Under the pieces are notes generated by a model that was given only the letters and a program-made list of their open reading frames with translations, did no database searches and was not told the DNA's origin. A program made the translations under genes and the position numbers. Below are positions 33,432 through 43,175 of a DNA stretch of 64,000 nucleotides, piece after piece; the stretch's first letter is position 1; the number at the start of each line of letters is the position of its first letter. Where the stretch lies: assembly GCA_025558075.1 (NCBI GenBank), contig JAHLKF010000002.1, positions 1,240,001 through 1,304,000 on the forward strand, read 5' to 3'. The stretch comes from Gaertneriomyces semiglobifer (Eukaryota > Chytridiomycota > Chytridiomycetes > Spizellomycetales > Spizellomycetaceae).

Positions 33432-34522
33432 ATGCTCAGTTACGCTGCTCGTCGTGCCGTTACGCCTGTTGCGCGGTGCGGTATGTGGCTTCCTTCTTCA
33501 ACGCAGGTTTCTGCAGGTCGCTGATCGCTTATTTCTGGTCATTCATTTCAGCGCGTACCTACGCTACTGAGGCTGCCGCTTCGGGTGCCGGCAAGCTGAG
33601 GTTGAACTTTGTCGTGCCTCACCAGGTGTGTAGTCGCAGCTTGCGTCGGAAAGAATATTTAGGTGTTGAAAGAAAGGATGGAAACGCTCAATGAACGGAA
33701 TGACTGGCGACAGCACGAATCCCACCTAACGTAATGCACAATATGAAGCTAGAAGAATGCTTGCGGAACAACGTCTTTATGGATGATACACTGCGCGAGC
33801 ACTGCGTTTTCTGGAAGACGCTCAAACACAGGATCGGACGGGACTTTTGTTTACGTTACTTCGCAATGGATTGCAAATAGTTGTACAGAGATGACTGCTT
33901 TTGCCAATTGTGGATATATCGAGTACGACCGCATACGCTTTGCTGAAATGGAACTGTGAATAGTTCGAAGGGGAATCTTTCGATGGGACCACAAATTTAT
34001 TGGAGCGTTCATTAATCCGAATCTCCAATTTCAGTCGCTCCTGAAGAATTACGAGGCCACTCAGGTTAACTTGTCATCCTCCGAGGGTGACATGGGTATC
34101 CTCGCCGAGCATGTTCCCACAATTGCCCAGCTGAAGGCTGGCATTATTGAGGTCTTTTCCGCCACTGAGAAGCCCCAGAGGTTTTTTGGTATGTGAAGAG
34201 TCGTGTTGCATCTGCGGTAGCTTCGATGGTTGGAACTGATGGACTGTTATAATATTCAAGCGTCTGGAGGTTTTGCCATTATCAACCCCGACTCAACCTT
34301 GAACATCAACGCCGTTGAAGCCGTGCCAGTAGAAGACATTGACGTGGATGTGAGTTGAGATATTTCGTCGTTGAGGCTATATGAGCAAGAAGCCTGACGC
34401 TTTCCCTGTAGGCCGCCCGTCGTGCTCTTGAAGAGGCTACCCGTCGTGCTGCTACCGGTGACGTTACCGCTAAAATCGAAGTGGAGGTGTTTGAATCTAT
34501 GGTTGCTGCCGCCCAGAAATAG
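33432..34522 (+). CDS. ATP16: ATP synthase F1 subunit delta, mitochondrial
   Basis: Exons are 33432-33480, 33552-33625, 34035-34188, then one from 34261 and a last from about 34412 to TAG 34520-34522. The N-terminus MLSYAARRAVTPVARCARTY is a matrix presequence; after it come GKLRLNFVVPHQ, GDMGILAEHVPTIAQLKAGI, RFFASGGFAIINPDSTLNI and a C-terminal helical hairpin AARRALEEATRRAATGDVTA. This is the bacterial-epsilon homologue that couples the F1 central stalk to the c-ring. The second intron (33626-34034) is 409 nt, about seven times the local norm. The gene is divergent from MSW1 across 362 bp, both mitochondrial. Confidence 0.95.
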
Positions 34523-34866
34523 TGTGTTGAGACGAAATAAATGGCATGATGCGAGGTCTTTCCCACTTAGTCTCAAAACGTAATAGATACCGGATGCTTG
34601 CGCGCTAACTGGGTCCACATTTGTAACCGGAGCGTTCAGCATCTGTGTGGCATTCTCGTGGCATGCTCCGCTTGGACTAAATCATAAACGCACATTGACA
34701 TATCAACACCCAATTCCTTTCCGTTCGCTAACTGGATTTCTGCTGTTCGCAGCATTTTCAGTTCACTTTCGTCGGACGTCCCTCACGCGCGGTGGCACAG
34801 CCATGTAAACAGATCTTTAAATGCTGTCGATGAATCCCTCGGAGAGGTACTTCCTCAAAGCAAACG

Positions 34867-35824
34867 ATGGCATCCATCCGCCAGCTGTATCGGTTTCCGG
34901 CGTCGGGCACCCCTTGCCGTCGGTTGGTGGGGTCTGGACTTCCAAGCGCAGTGACCCGCACTCGATGCCTCAGGCTTCATTCCTCGACTTCAGCACCCAA
35001 ACCACCACTCGACTACAAAATCAATCTCTCGGTTCCTGCCGAAACAACTACCTCCAATGCCGCCAAGTCGAGCCCAGATGTCCGAACTAAAATACTTTTG
35101 AAATCGGTAGAGTATGTCGGCCGAGAAGGTTTTACGATCCAAGCCGTGCAAAAAGCTGTTGCTGATCTAGGTCTGCCGAGTGTCGCTCATGCAGCGGCAT
35201 GTCCTAATGGAGTTATTGACTTGATCGAGTTTGTCATGGAAGAAGGAAGGAGGCGCATGGTTCTAGAAATGTCCCAAAAGGACCTCACAGGGTACGGGCT
35301 TTTTAGAGCCACGATGCCCACATCCAGATGCTGAAGAGATACCTTTTTAGAGTTGGTGTTACAGGCAAGATCCGCCAATGTCTACAATCACGGCTAGAGT
35401 ATTCAAAACTGTACATTCACAAATGGCCCGAGGCACTCGCAGTGCTAGCCGTTCCAACGAATGCTCCGATAGCGGTTCGGGCGCTGGCTACCTTGGTGGA
35501 TGATATGTGGCACATCGCGGGCGATAAGAGTGTCGATATGAACTGGTACTCTAAGCGCGCCATGCTCAGCGCAGTGTTTTCCTCTACCGAGCTCTACATG
35601 ACGCAAGACCGGTCCAGAGATTTTGAAGAGACTGGGAAATTCATGGAGCGCCGACTTCAGGATGTTGCCACAGTGGGAAAGGCGAGCGGCGCACTCAGCG
35701 GGTATGTCAACTTTGCGAAAAGTGCTATATCGGGGGTCCTGGCTTCGGTAAGAGTTACTCTGTGCATTCTTATTCCTGCTTCTGCAGTTGAACCTTAACA
35801 TGTTTATCACAGAGATTCCCGTAA
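34867..35824 (+). CDS. COQ9: Ubiquinone biosynthesis protein COQ9
   Basis: The ATG at 34867 opens an Arg-rich presequence (MASIRQLYRFPASGTPCRRL). The TetR-like COQ9 fold follows: TKILLKSVEYVGREGFTIQA, HAAACPNGVIDLIEFVMEEG, then after a 57-nt intron VTGKIRQCLQSRLEYSKLY, HKWPEALAVLA, TLVDDMWHIAGDKSVDMNWY and KRAMLSAVFSSTELYMTQDR. Cys-x-Gly at ACPNG and the conserved W/D pattern fit. COQ9 binds lipid and presents CoQ intermediates to COQ7 within the CoQ synthome on the inner membrane. The 3' end is uncertain. A splice at gtaagag/cacag gives a short end at 35824 close to the family norm; skipping to the earlier AG gives an unrelated 87-codon extension to 36051. Confidence 0.9.
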
Positions 35825-36135
35825 AAGTGCACACCACTGTAGATGAGGCTAGCGCTATTGACTACATCGACTCGAAGTCTGCCCTTCTGAAGCTATCTTA
35901 CAGGCATATATATAGACTATGTATACACAATCTCTGCAACAACGTGCGTCACAGCACGCCGTGCCCCTTTTCTTTGACCACAAAGACCCGTCTCAAGTGC
36001 GTACCAAGCGACGAAGGAGCGGTTATCCCCCAACATGGCAGCTGTCACTAATGCGCTAAGCGTCGGTATGGCGGCATCTAGTGCTTCAAAGGCGAGGTGG
36101 CAAAGGTAATGCATGTCTTCGATGTCAACAACAAG

Positions 36136-37403
36136 CTAGCCTCGCCAGTAGACGGAGTCATTTTTCATGAATTCTACTACTCGTTCTGTCGTGCACAGAG
36201 CTGCATGTATCGGTGCAATGGGTATTTGGTGACTCAGATTTGACAACGATAGGCCACAAAGGCCAAGATAGGCATGTAGAATATCTGATACAAGCAACCA
36301 TCAGCAGCAATCAGCAAAGCATCGACCAATGCGGTAACTGTACCAGGGTAGGCGCCAGGGATTTTGCCGAATCCTCCATGCTTTGAATGAGTCGTGGTCA
36401 GAAAAGCTTGTAACGCAACTGTGTCCACCATATCGTACGATCCAAGGATCTTAGGCAGCCAGTGTCAACCAGATGTGGATTTAGTAGCCTGTACTGCACA
36501 CACTTACCGTCAGGCTCGCACCAACCCAGAATGAATAACATGTATCAGCATCCTTATTTGGACGGCCATTGAAGCCTTCGGTCTGACGGCTCAGCAACCA
36601 TTGTATTAGCTGATCTTTGTGGGTCTCAACGGCGTCCAATCGAGACATCAACACGAGCGATGCCAAAGCGCAATAGGTAGAACCGCCTTGAAGAACAAAT
36701 TTAGCAGCATGCCATATAGCTACACCCTCAAACGCCGTACCATGCGCCTCCAATCCCGCATCTTGGCCAAAGCCACCTTCCCAACTGTTCAAACTTTTCA
36801 AAATGTACTTGGCCGCGCGATCTTTATCAACCCCGCTCCAGTCTTGAAGAATGTAGCTCACAGCACACGCACAGTACAGAAAGCGCATATCCTTTTCGGG
36901 ACTACCCTTGAATGGTGGATAACTTCCGTTCTCGTTCTGACAGGATTTCAGATACTGAACAATCGAGGAACGGTTGACGCGAGATAAATCATCCCCAAGC
37001 GTCAGCAGGAGCAATAGTGATGTGTACGTCATGGTAAGGTGTGGTACGTCGTATTCCTGGGAATAGACTGATGAGTTGTGCGGATGCTGGTAAGGCACCA
37101 CATGAGGGTCCGGCGTACGTTATTTGTAGGGGTTGCAGCAAAGGGTGCGCCTCGAAAGCCTCCTTCAAGTTGCTGTCTATAAACCCAGTCTATCCATGCC
37201 TTTCTTTGTTCTCCGGTTACCTCCGTATCTAATGCACTGAGGATATCCAAAGCGGAGACGCAAAAGTAACCCAATAATGCCCGATTCGTCTCTCCGCTGG
37301 TATAATGGTGAGGCAACATCTGAGCATGAGCTTTAAAGTACCGAATGTCCTTATGGAAGCTGCTCTGCGGGAAATCATCGTGTTCGACGGCTATCACCCG
37401 CAT
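36136..37403 (-). CDS. CDC43: Geranylgeranyltransferase type I beta subunit
   Basis: Four exons in frame to TAG at 36138-36136. The prenyltransferase alpha-alpha barrel repeats are clear: LEGGFRGAP, NGSYPPFKGSPEKDMRFLYC, WEGGFGQDAGLEAHGTAFEG, TEGFNGRPNKDADTCYSFWV and HGGFGKIPGAYPDILHAYLG. Zinc ligands can be placed at the Asp and Cys of DADTCYSFW and the His of DILHAYLGL, as expected for the beta subunit. The enzyme adds geranylgeranyl to CaaX proteins ending in Leu, such as Rho1 and Cdc42. The order of the repeats and PNKDADTCYSFWVGAS favour GGTase I over farnesyltransferase or Rab GGTase, but a beta-subunit swap is the main alternative. It shares a 403-bp divergent promoter with CKS1. Confidence 0.9.
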
Positions 37404-37806
37404 TTCATTTCAGTTTTGGTTTGTTTATCCCTGGTCGAAAAAGACGAGATGATCCTACCGTTCGGCGGCGTGCCCGCCAATGTTTCCGTCATCTCTTGAA
37501 GCTACGCTGGGCCGACACTCCTCTGCGTTTACTCGCCTGTCGTCTGTGTCGTTGGCTGCTGCAATGCCTCGGCTGCCAAACGAGTTGCGAATCCTCGCAC
37601 TTGCGCGCAGTGGCACAGTCATGTACGCGTCCAGCGTTGTCCAGTTCCGCTCGGCTTTGTTTTGGAACACTTTGTTTTGCGGAACGCAACAGCGACGACG
37701 GCGACTACGAGGACGACGACGTGGGACGGGAGCGTTTTCGTTTGGGTACACGAAGAGACTAGCAAAAGCAAGCGACGGATTTCCAGGTCTCGTTTTCACG
37801 TCAACA

Positions 37807-38500
37807 ATGGCGGCATCGTTTGAGGAGGAGCATCAACAGCGGCTATTGGAGGAGCAGCAGAGACTGAACGACATTCTTGAACATGTATGCTGTCGCCGGC
37901 CTCCCTACTTTTATTAACATGCTGCGGTCATCTTACTCTTCTGGTGCTCCATTGCAGCGTGATGATATCCATTATAGTGCTCGGTACGCCGACGATTTCT
38001 ACGAGTACCGCCATGTGACGCTTCCGAAACAGATAGGTAGGACCATCCAGGGTCAAGAGCAGAACAGAGGGATTTCTTACTCACACGATGTACGCCTTGG
38101 TGCTTGATTGCTGGTAGCGCGGTGGGTTCCTCCAGGTACGGTGATTCACCTATCAACTTTGGACGAAGCAAGGTGAAAACCACAGACGCTATATTGACGC
38201 TGCACGTCTCCTATTTCTTCACAGGTCGTCTAATGCTAGAGGAAGAATGGCGAAATTTGGGTGTACAGCAGAGTGCGGGCTGGGTTCACTATATGATTCA
38301 CGAACCGGAACCTCACATCTTACTGTTTAAGCGAGAAAAGGATTTCCAGGTAAGTTGCACGTATGCTTGCTTGATGACCCTGGTGCAGTCATGATGATAA
38401 CGGTGCACGTCCCTAGATAAAATACCCCAATGCCAAGGCCGTCGTAGCAGGCCCTGTTCCACAACAACAAAACGGTCAGGTTGGAGGTCTAGCCGGTTAA
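37807..38500 (+). CDS. CKS1: Cyclin-dependent kinase regulatory subunit Cks1/Suc1
   Basis: Five exons (37807-37884, 37958-38036, 38118-38135, 38225-38349, 38417-38500) give 127 residues, longer than animal CKS (79) and like fungal forms. The core has [40 protein letters not shown] and [15 protein letters not shown]. The phosphate-binding anion pocket (Arg of SARY, Trp and Arg of EEWRNLG, Arg/Lys of FKR) and the HxPEPH beta-hinge are intact. The extra length is an N-terminal Glu/Gln-rich helix of about 26 residues and a Gln-rich tail. Cks1 docks onto CDK1 and boosts multisite phosphorylation by reading phospho-Thr primed sites. The third exon is only 18 nt. Confidence 0.96.
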
Positions 38501-38594
38501 GCAAATCTTTGTTCTCTGAGAACAGTGGCTGGTTCGTTTATGAGCCCGCATTTATACCGAAGTATATAGTTTTACTGTGAATAATGTCATGTGG

Positions 38595-40301
38595 TTACTG
38601 AACAATGCATTTCTCTTTCTTCTTCTTGGAAACACTGTCTGACGACGATGACTTTGAGGTCTGCGGTTTCCCATCCACTTGCTGACGATCCGTTTCTTCG
38701 CGTTCTGCGCGCTCCACGAGATACGCCTCGTGGTTCACCCTTTCCTGCTCTTGTAGAGCAAGGGCCAAAGCGAGATCTCTGTCGTCGCCTCCTTGTTCGT
38801 TGCCATCAACAAAGTAATTTGTCGGTGTTCCCGTGTCGCCTACGTCTATGTAATCATTGAGCGATATAACTCCACTTCCAGGCTGCTGCTGTTGCTGATC
38901 ACGAGAAGCTGGCACGGACAAATCGGCGGCAGTGCCAGGAGAGAACTTGTTGAAACAACCGTCAACAAAGTCGGAGTCGCCTTCCACATTGTCAAACGTC
39001 TCCCAGACAACTCCAGGAGCATCCACAAACCCTTGATCTGTCACCAAGGTGAACAGACCTGATGGCTGACTGTGGGCTGGCAGTTCCTCGTTTGGTGGCG
39101 GTACATGCTTGAGCAATGTGGAGAAATGATTGTTACGGAACAGCACGGCTAATGAATTGGGTGGCAGCCGGGCGTACAGCTCATGTAAGCCGTGATAAGT
39201 TAACTGAGACGCCGTCTTGGAAAGAAACGTCCGGCAAGCTGCTGCGGTTTCCAACACCGTCTTCTGCTGCTCGGACGGGCCTTTCTCGGGGTTCGCTGCT
39301 ACTTCACCCGCCGCGATGTCGCCTTCGATGATTTTCTCGACCAGCTTGTTATAACTCACGCATTTTTCTACTACAGCGTGGTGTGCCTCTGTATCTTGAG
39401 GATCTACTGTCCAGCCATGGCACAATGTTATGTTGAACATGTCGAAGACAACAAGTGCTGACGTTAGCTCAAAGCTAAAGGGTGACGAGAAGTGGATGTT
39501 GACGTCCAGTCCCGTTTGCAGAGTAGGCAGTAAGTCCAGCACCATAGATGCATTTTGCCAATAGTCCTGAGTGCTAGCTTGAAGCTGTTCGCTCATCAGT
39601 GGCTGCTCAGGTTCCTGTGAAGATCGCGCTGACAACCTCTGGGCAACGTATTCACCCAAGATCTGTGCCAAGTCGTCATACGACACACTAGATTGGTGGA
39701 GACGAAAGTCAATATCGCCACGCAATAAAAGGACATTGCATATAGCGATTAACGGACACGGTCCATTGAGGTTTTGGGTGACGATTTTCAGCCGGCGGGG
39801 AGTGTTGGACCTAGGATCCAGGAAAGTGATGGACTTTAAGCGGTAATTGGTATCTGCATCTAGCGCGGCAGCAGGAGCAACACCACCGGAGCTATTATGG
39901 GTACTAGAAGGGCGTTCAGCGCTCGCATGGTTCCTCGGCTGTTGCGACGTCTGTTCGTCACTGACAGATGTTGCTGGAATCTCTGAGCTGTCAAGTACAT
40001 CCTCCGCTACGACACTGTGAAGAGGTTCGACTGTTTCTTTTCCAATCTGAGAACTGGCAGCATCATTCGACACCTTTGTGCCGGTGCTGGCCATGTTGGT
40101 GTCGGCTTCCAAAGCCGTGCTAAATACAGGCTTTGCGGTGGCCGCATCGTCATCCGCACCTCCATCAGCGACGGCCTCCACTGCAACAGAGTCGGAACCA
40201 CTCTCCTTCCGAGCAGATGGTTCCGCAATATCGATGCCCTTGCCGTTTTCTGATGCCTCCATCATGCAGGAAATGCCGCTTGCTGTTGGCGCCTCGTTCA
40301 A
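38595..40301 (-). CDS. MINDY-family deubiquitinase with C-terminal CaaX box
   Basis: An intron-free frame of 568 residues. The first 150 are disordered and acidic. The MINDY catalytic domain begins YRLKSITFLD, then KIVTQNLNGPCPLIAICNVL with oxyanion Gln176 and catalytic Cys182. Further landmarks are LPTLQTGLDVNIHF, FDMFNITLCHGWTVDPQD, QLTYHGLHELYARLP and the catalytic-His segment FRNNHFSTLLKH. A ubiquitin-interacting helix occurs near the end (GGDDRDLALALALQEQERV). The protein ends KKKKEKCIVQ, a polybasic stretch plus a CaaX-like box. MINDY-1/2 trim K48-linked polyubiquitin from the distal end. The ending predicts prenylation and membrane tethering; Gln at the last position favours farnesyltransferase. 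Confidence 0.93.
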   Translation of the reverse strand: MNEAPTASGISCMMEASENGKGIDIAEPSARKESGSDSVAVEAVADGGADDDAATAKPVFSTALEADTNMASTGTKVSNDAASSQIGKETVEPLHSVVAEDVLDSSEIPATSVSDEQTSQQPRNHASAERPSSTHNSSGGVAPAAALDADTNYRLKSITFLDPRSNTPRRLKIVTQNLNGPCPLIAICNVLLLRGDIDFRLHQSSVSYDDLAQILGEYVAQRLSARSSQEPEQPLMSEQLQASTQDYWQNASMVLDLLPTLQTGLDVNIHFSSPFSFELTSALVVFDMFNITLCHGWTVDPQDTEAHHAVVEKCVSYNKLVEKIIEGDIAAGEVAANPEKGPSEQQKTVLETAAACRTFLSKTASQLTYHGLHELYARLPPNSLAVLFRNNHFSTLLKHVPPPNEELPAHSQPSGLFTLVTDQGFVDAPGVVWETFDNVEGDSDFVDGCFNKFSPGTAADLSVPASRDQQQQQPGSGVISLNDYIDVGDTGTPTNYFVDGNEQGGDDRDLALALALQEQERVNHEAYLVERAEREETDRQQVDGKPQTSKSSSSDSVSKKKKEKCIVQ

Positions 40302-40450
40302 CTGTGCAGCCGTTCGCTCGCTTTTGAACGCGCGACGGGCGCCTGCATCATTTTGTTAGCGATAACACAAATGTTGGTTCTCGTTGAACATTCCACTTTC
40401 AATTCAACGCTGTCAATTTCAATTAGCATTATGATGAAGGAGTTGCGATG

Positions 40451-40786
40451 TTATGCAGCCAAACATTGTAGCTCGGCGGTTGAATTAAATTCCTGCTGAA
40501 TGAGTTGGCAGCACTCTTGCAGAGCCTCCTGATTACGCTCATGGTAGGTTCTTTCAAGATGTATGTGGCTGGCCGATTCTCTTTCCAAGCAACTTGCAGG
40601 CTTTCTTTTCTCAGATTTCAATACTTTGTTCCTCTTTTTCCAGACCGCATCAAGAAGATCATCAACTCGCCTTTCTTGTGGAGCTATTTCGTGTCTCGGC
40701 AGACTGGGGAATTCTTTTTGACGCGTGAGTACGCTCTGGCGAAATACGCGAGCACGATCAAGATCCAGCCAAATCACCGCTACCAA
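40451..40786 (-). CDS. Hypothetical protein, small
   Basis: A minus-strand frame open for 111 codons, ending at 40451. The encoded stretch is charged and helical (RRVDDLLDAVWKKRNKVLKS; TYHERNQEALQECCQLIQQE), which looks more protein-like than the opposite strand. There is no ATG at its 5' end (the frame begins at TTG), so an upstream exon is needed. A possible intron from GTATTG to GAAAG would shorten the middle. I do not recognise a family. Confidence 0.3.
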   Translation of the reverse strand: MVAVIWLDLDRARVFRQSVLTRQKEFPSLPRHEIAPQERRVDDLLDAVWKKRNKVLKSEKRKPASCLERESASHIHLERTYHERNQEALQECCQLIQQEFNSTAELQCLAA

Positions 40787-41097
40787 TCATGATTGGCACT
40801 ATGTGATGGAAAGGGATAAAGTAGTGGACATTTGCGTGCCCTGTACGGGTTGGCGAAGCATGTAGTGGTAGATGTAGATTTTAGCGGTCTGCCAGTAGCT
40901 GTTATGGATATGTTTGACCCCCCATATTTCCTTTCAGGAAGTGACAGACAATGCACTGTTTGCACGCACGCCACAGCAGGAAAGTGACTTAGTTTGCACA
41001 CGGTGGAACACTCTTTCCTAAGCAAATGCGGGCGTAGGACGCCGGCTGGTATATTTCTTGATCCATGCACGCAGGTCCAAGGCCGTAAAACTCACCA

Positions 41098-42789
41098 TTA
41101 ATGCTCACAGAGGCTGACTGGTCGCTCGAACAACCCCTCATTCTCACTGTCGATGAAATATTTTCTCTCTTTCATCATGTCTTCTCGGTGTTTCTTCGCC
41201 TCTTCCATAGAAACGCGTCCGCAATAGCTTACGATCCTTTCAAGTACATGATAAGGTAGGTGCCTGAAAGGCAACAACAAGGAAGTGTGGAGGTAATTTA
41301 TCAACCAGCCTGGGTTCTGTGGTGGGACGTTCGACGTCGACAGGATGGATTCTTCGGGGTCAACGAGAAATACGGCAAGAATAGACCGGTGCCCACGCTT
41401 GCGTGGATCAGCTAATCCAAATGGAGCAACCCTGTGTTGATATCTGTTTGGAAAAACGACTCCAAGACCTTCACGGCATTCGACACGTCCCAAGTGTTGA
41501 TTTGCCGCTTCATCGTCGGTGAGGCCATATACACGCAGCACGCCATGGCGGTCATCCTGCGCATAATCCATTTCGCCCTCTTCTACTGCCATCCGGAAAT
41601 GCAGGCTCGTTTCAGTAATGTTCTCCATTGATAGATAGTAGATTCCGGAGGCGATTATATTCTCATTGCGCATGCCTTCAATGTGCCAGCTACCTCCTGG
41701 GAATGCAGGTGATTCGGGTGTCAAATGGGTGGTTGCTAGCTTTATAATTAGCTGGACTTTTTTCCCACGTAAAGTATATGTCTTTCGCGCCTCCTCGCCC
41801 TCCAATATTGCCTTGAGGGCGGAATCATCCCAAACCTTGAGAGCAGACCACATACTCTCCGTGGCGTAATCATGTTCCACAAGGTACTTTGTAAAGTTGG
41901 TGACTTGAGCATATTCCGGCAGTTCGCCGAAGTCTTGAATGCAGCTGTCAAAAAGGGGGATGAACGCTCCAATAACTTTCCTCAATGTCGTATACAACTC
42001 TGCGTGCTCCAACGGGTTTAAATTGTTGATATAACTTTTCACTGATACTGCCCCTTGCTCGGATATGACAAATTCAGCAGGAAGCCACTGGTACATTTTG
42101 GACACATCATCAGCATGGCGAGCCGGCGGCTTGATGAACACATTGAAAACTCCTCCGCCGTTGAGAAATTGGTGCCAAAGAATATTTCCCCCATTCTTCT
42201 TCCTCATTTCGTCAAGTTGATCGTTATTGAATGCCCTTGAGACGCAGTTGATATAAGGCCAGAGGCTGGGGTGGACAATATCCAGGACCTGACTGCAACT
42301 GCCAGGATGCCAATCTTTCTTCGAGTCCGGAATGTCCTCTAAGCGTTTGATTTGCGACTTAAACGTATCATGCAGTTCCGGAGGAAGCATGGGTTCGCTC
42401 GTATGAATGGATTTAACCGGCATTCGAGTCGGATGGTACATAGCATCGTAACGAGCTATCCGAATGGCCAGGTCAAAAATGGCCGCATGGGAAGGTGGAG
42501 AAGTGTATTCGTCACCAGGTAGCTCTTCTCCTGCTTCCTCGGCCAACTTCCAGTGCTCCTCGGTGCGTGCACTTACATCCTCGTCATCCGAGTCTAACGG
42601 CACTTCAAGGCCCAAATCCCACTGCCCAATCTGTTCCGCGGTTTCCGTCCGCCATTTTTGAACTATCTCCTCGTCGAAGACCTTTCGCTGCCATTGTGGC
42701 TTGTTGCGAATTGCGAATCCTAAGGCATTGACCGCCTGAGTGATGCGAGTCACGGGGCTCCTGCATTTGTTAGTGTCGATTGTCGACAT
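41098..42789 (-). CDS. DUF4246 protein, putative Fe(II)/2-oxoglutarate-type oxygenase
   Basis: An intron-free frame of 563 residues typical of the fungal DUF4246 family. Conserved landmarks include DIVHPSLWPYINCVSRAFN, WLPAEFVISEQGAVSVKSYI, NPLEHAELYTTLRKVIGAFI, FPGGSWHIEGMRNENI, FPNRYQHRVAPFGL and RSILAVFLVDPEE. The HxE pair in GSWHIEG, the distal His in YQHRV and the Arg in HRSILAVF match the metal and 2-oxoglutarate binding layout of the double-stranded beta-helix oxygenases. The substrate is unknown. The family is common in fungi and often expanded. The start at 42789 gives a full-length N-terminal domain. Confidence 0.88.
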   Translation of the reverse strand: MSTIDTNKCRSPVTRITQAVNALGFAIRNKPQWQRKVFDEEIVQKWRTETAEQIGQWDLGLEVPLDSDDEDVSARTEEHWKLAEEAGEELPGDEYTSPPSHAAIFDLAIRIARYDAMYHPTRMPVKSIHTSEPMLPPELHDTFKSQIKRLEDIPDSKKDWHPGSCSQVLDIVHPSLWPYINCVSRAFNNDQLDEMRKKNGGNILWHQFLNGGGVFNVFIKPPARHADDVSKMYQWLPAEFVISEQGAVSVKSYINNLNPLEHAELYTTLRKVIGAFIPLFDSCIQDFGELPEYAQVTNFTKYLVEHDYATESMWSALKVWDDSALKAILEGEEARKTYTLRGKKVQLIIKLATTHLTPESPAFPGGSWHIEGMRNENIIASGIYYLSMENITETSLHFRMAVEEGEMDYAQDDRHGVLRVYGLTDDEAANQHLGRVECREGLGVVFPNRYQHRVAPFGLADPRKRGHRSILAVFLVDPEESILSTSNVPPQNPGWLINYLHTSLLLPFRHLPYHVLERIVSYCGRVSMEEAKKHREDMMKERKYFIDSENEGLFERPVSLCEH

Positions 42790-43175
42790 GACGGCAGGTT
42801 ATCGGGCAGGTACGACAGAGAATAGAGCTGCATCGCTGTCAACCAGGGGGAAATATCACGCCCGCAAACCGGAACATCGCAGCGCGTAGACTCTGCAACG
42901 CGACACGAACCTCAAAGTGGACGTTAGGAAACAAGAAACGGAAGGTCGGGATGGCCACCGAAGGTAATGTCTATGGCTAAGGTCTGTGATTATTCATTAA
43001 ACGGATACGCAGAAAAGGCGGAGGGGAATCGCCATCGGACCACTCATAAAAAGAATACCGAGAGGCCCCAGTCTATCAACTCTACCCGCTAAATCAACAA
43101 AGATAGCGCTCTGCCGTAGTAATCTTCTAAAAAAAAACACCCATCAAGTAAGCGTAGCTGGCATTACAGAAGCAT
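42790..43175. other. Gap between DUF4246 start and SVF1 stop
   Basis: About 390 bp, both flanking genes on the minus strand, so this is the DUF4246 promoter plus the SVF1 3' UTR. An A-rich run (ctaaaaaaaaacacc) lies near 43128. Nothing else is supported. Confidence 0.4.

Noticed and set aside
35788..36051. An 87-codon COQ9 extension or small separate gene
   Set aside because: It has no family resemblance and an alternative acceptor ends COQ9 at the usual length; kept only as an alternative.
40505..40792. A 95-codon plus-strand ORF with hydrophobic runs
   Set aside because: It is antisense to a more plausible charged helical frame and has no known domain.
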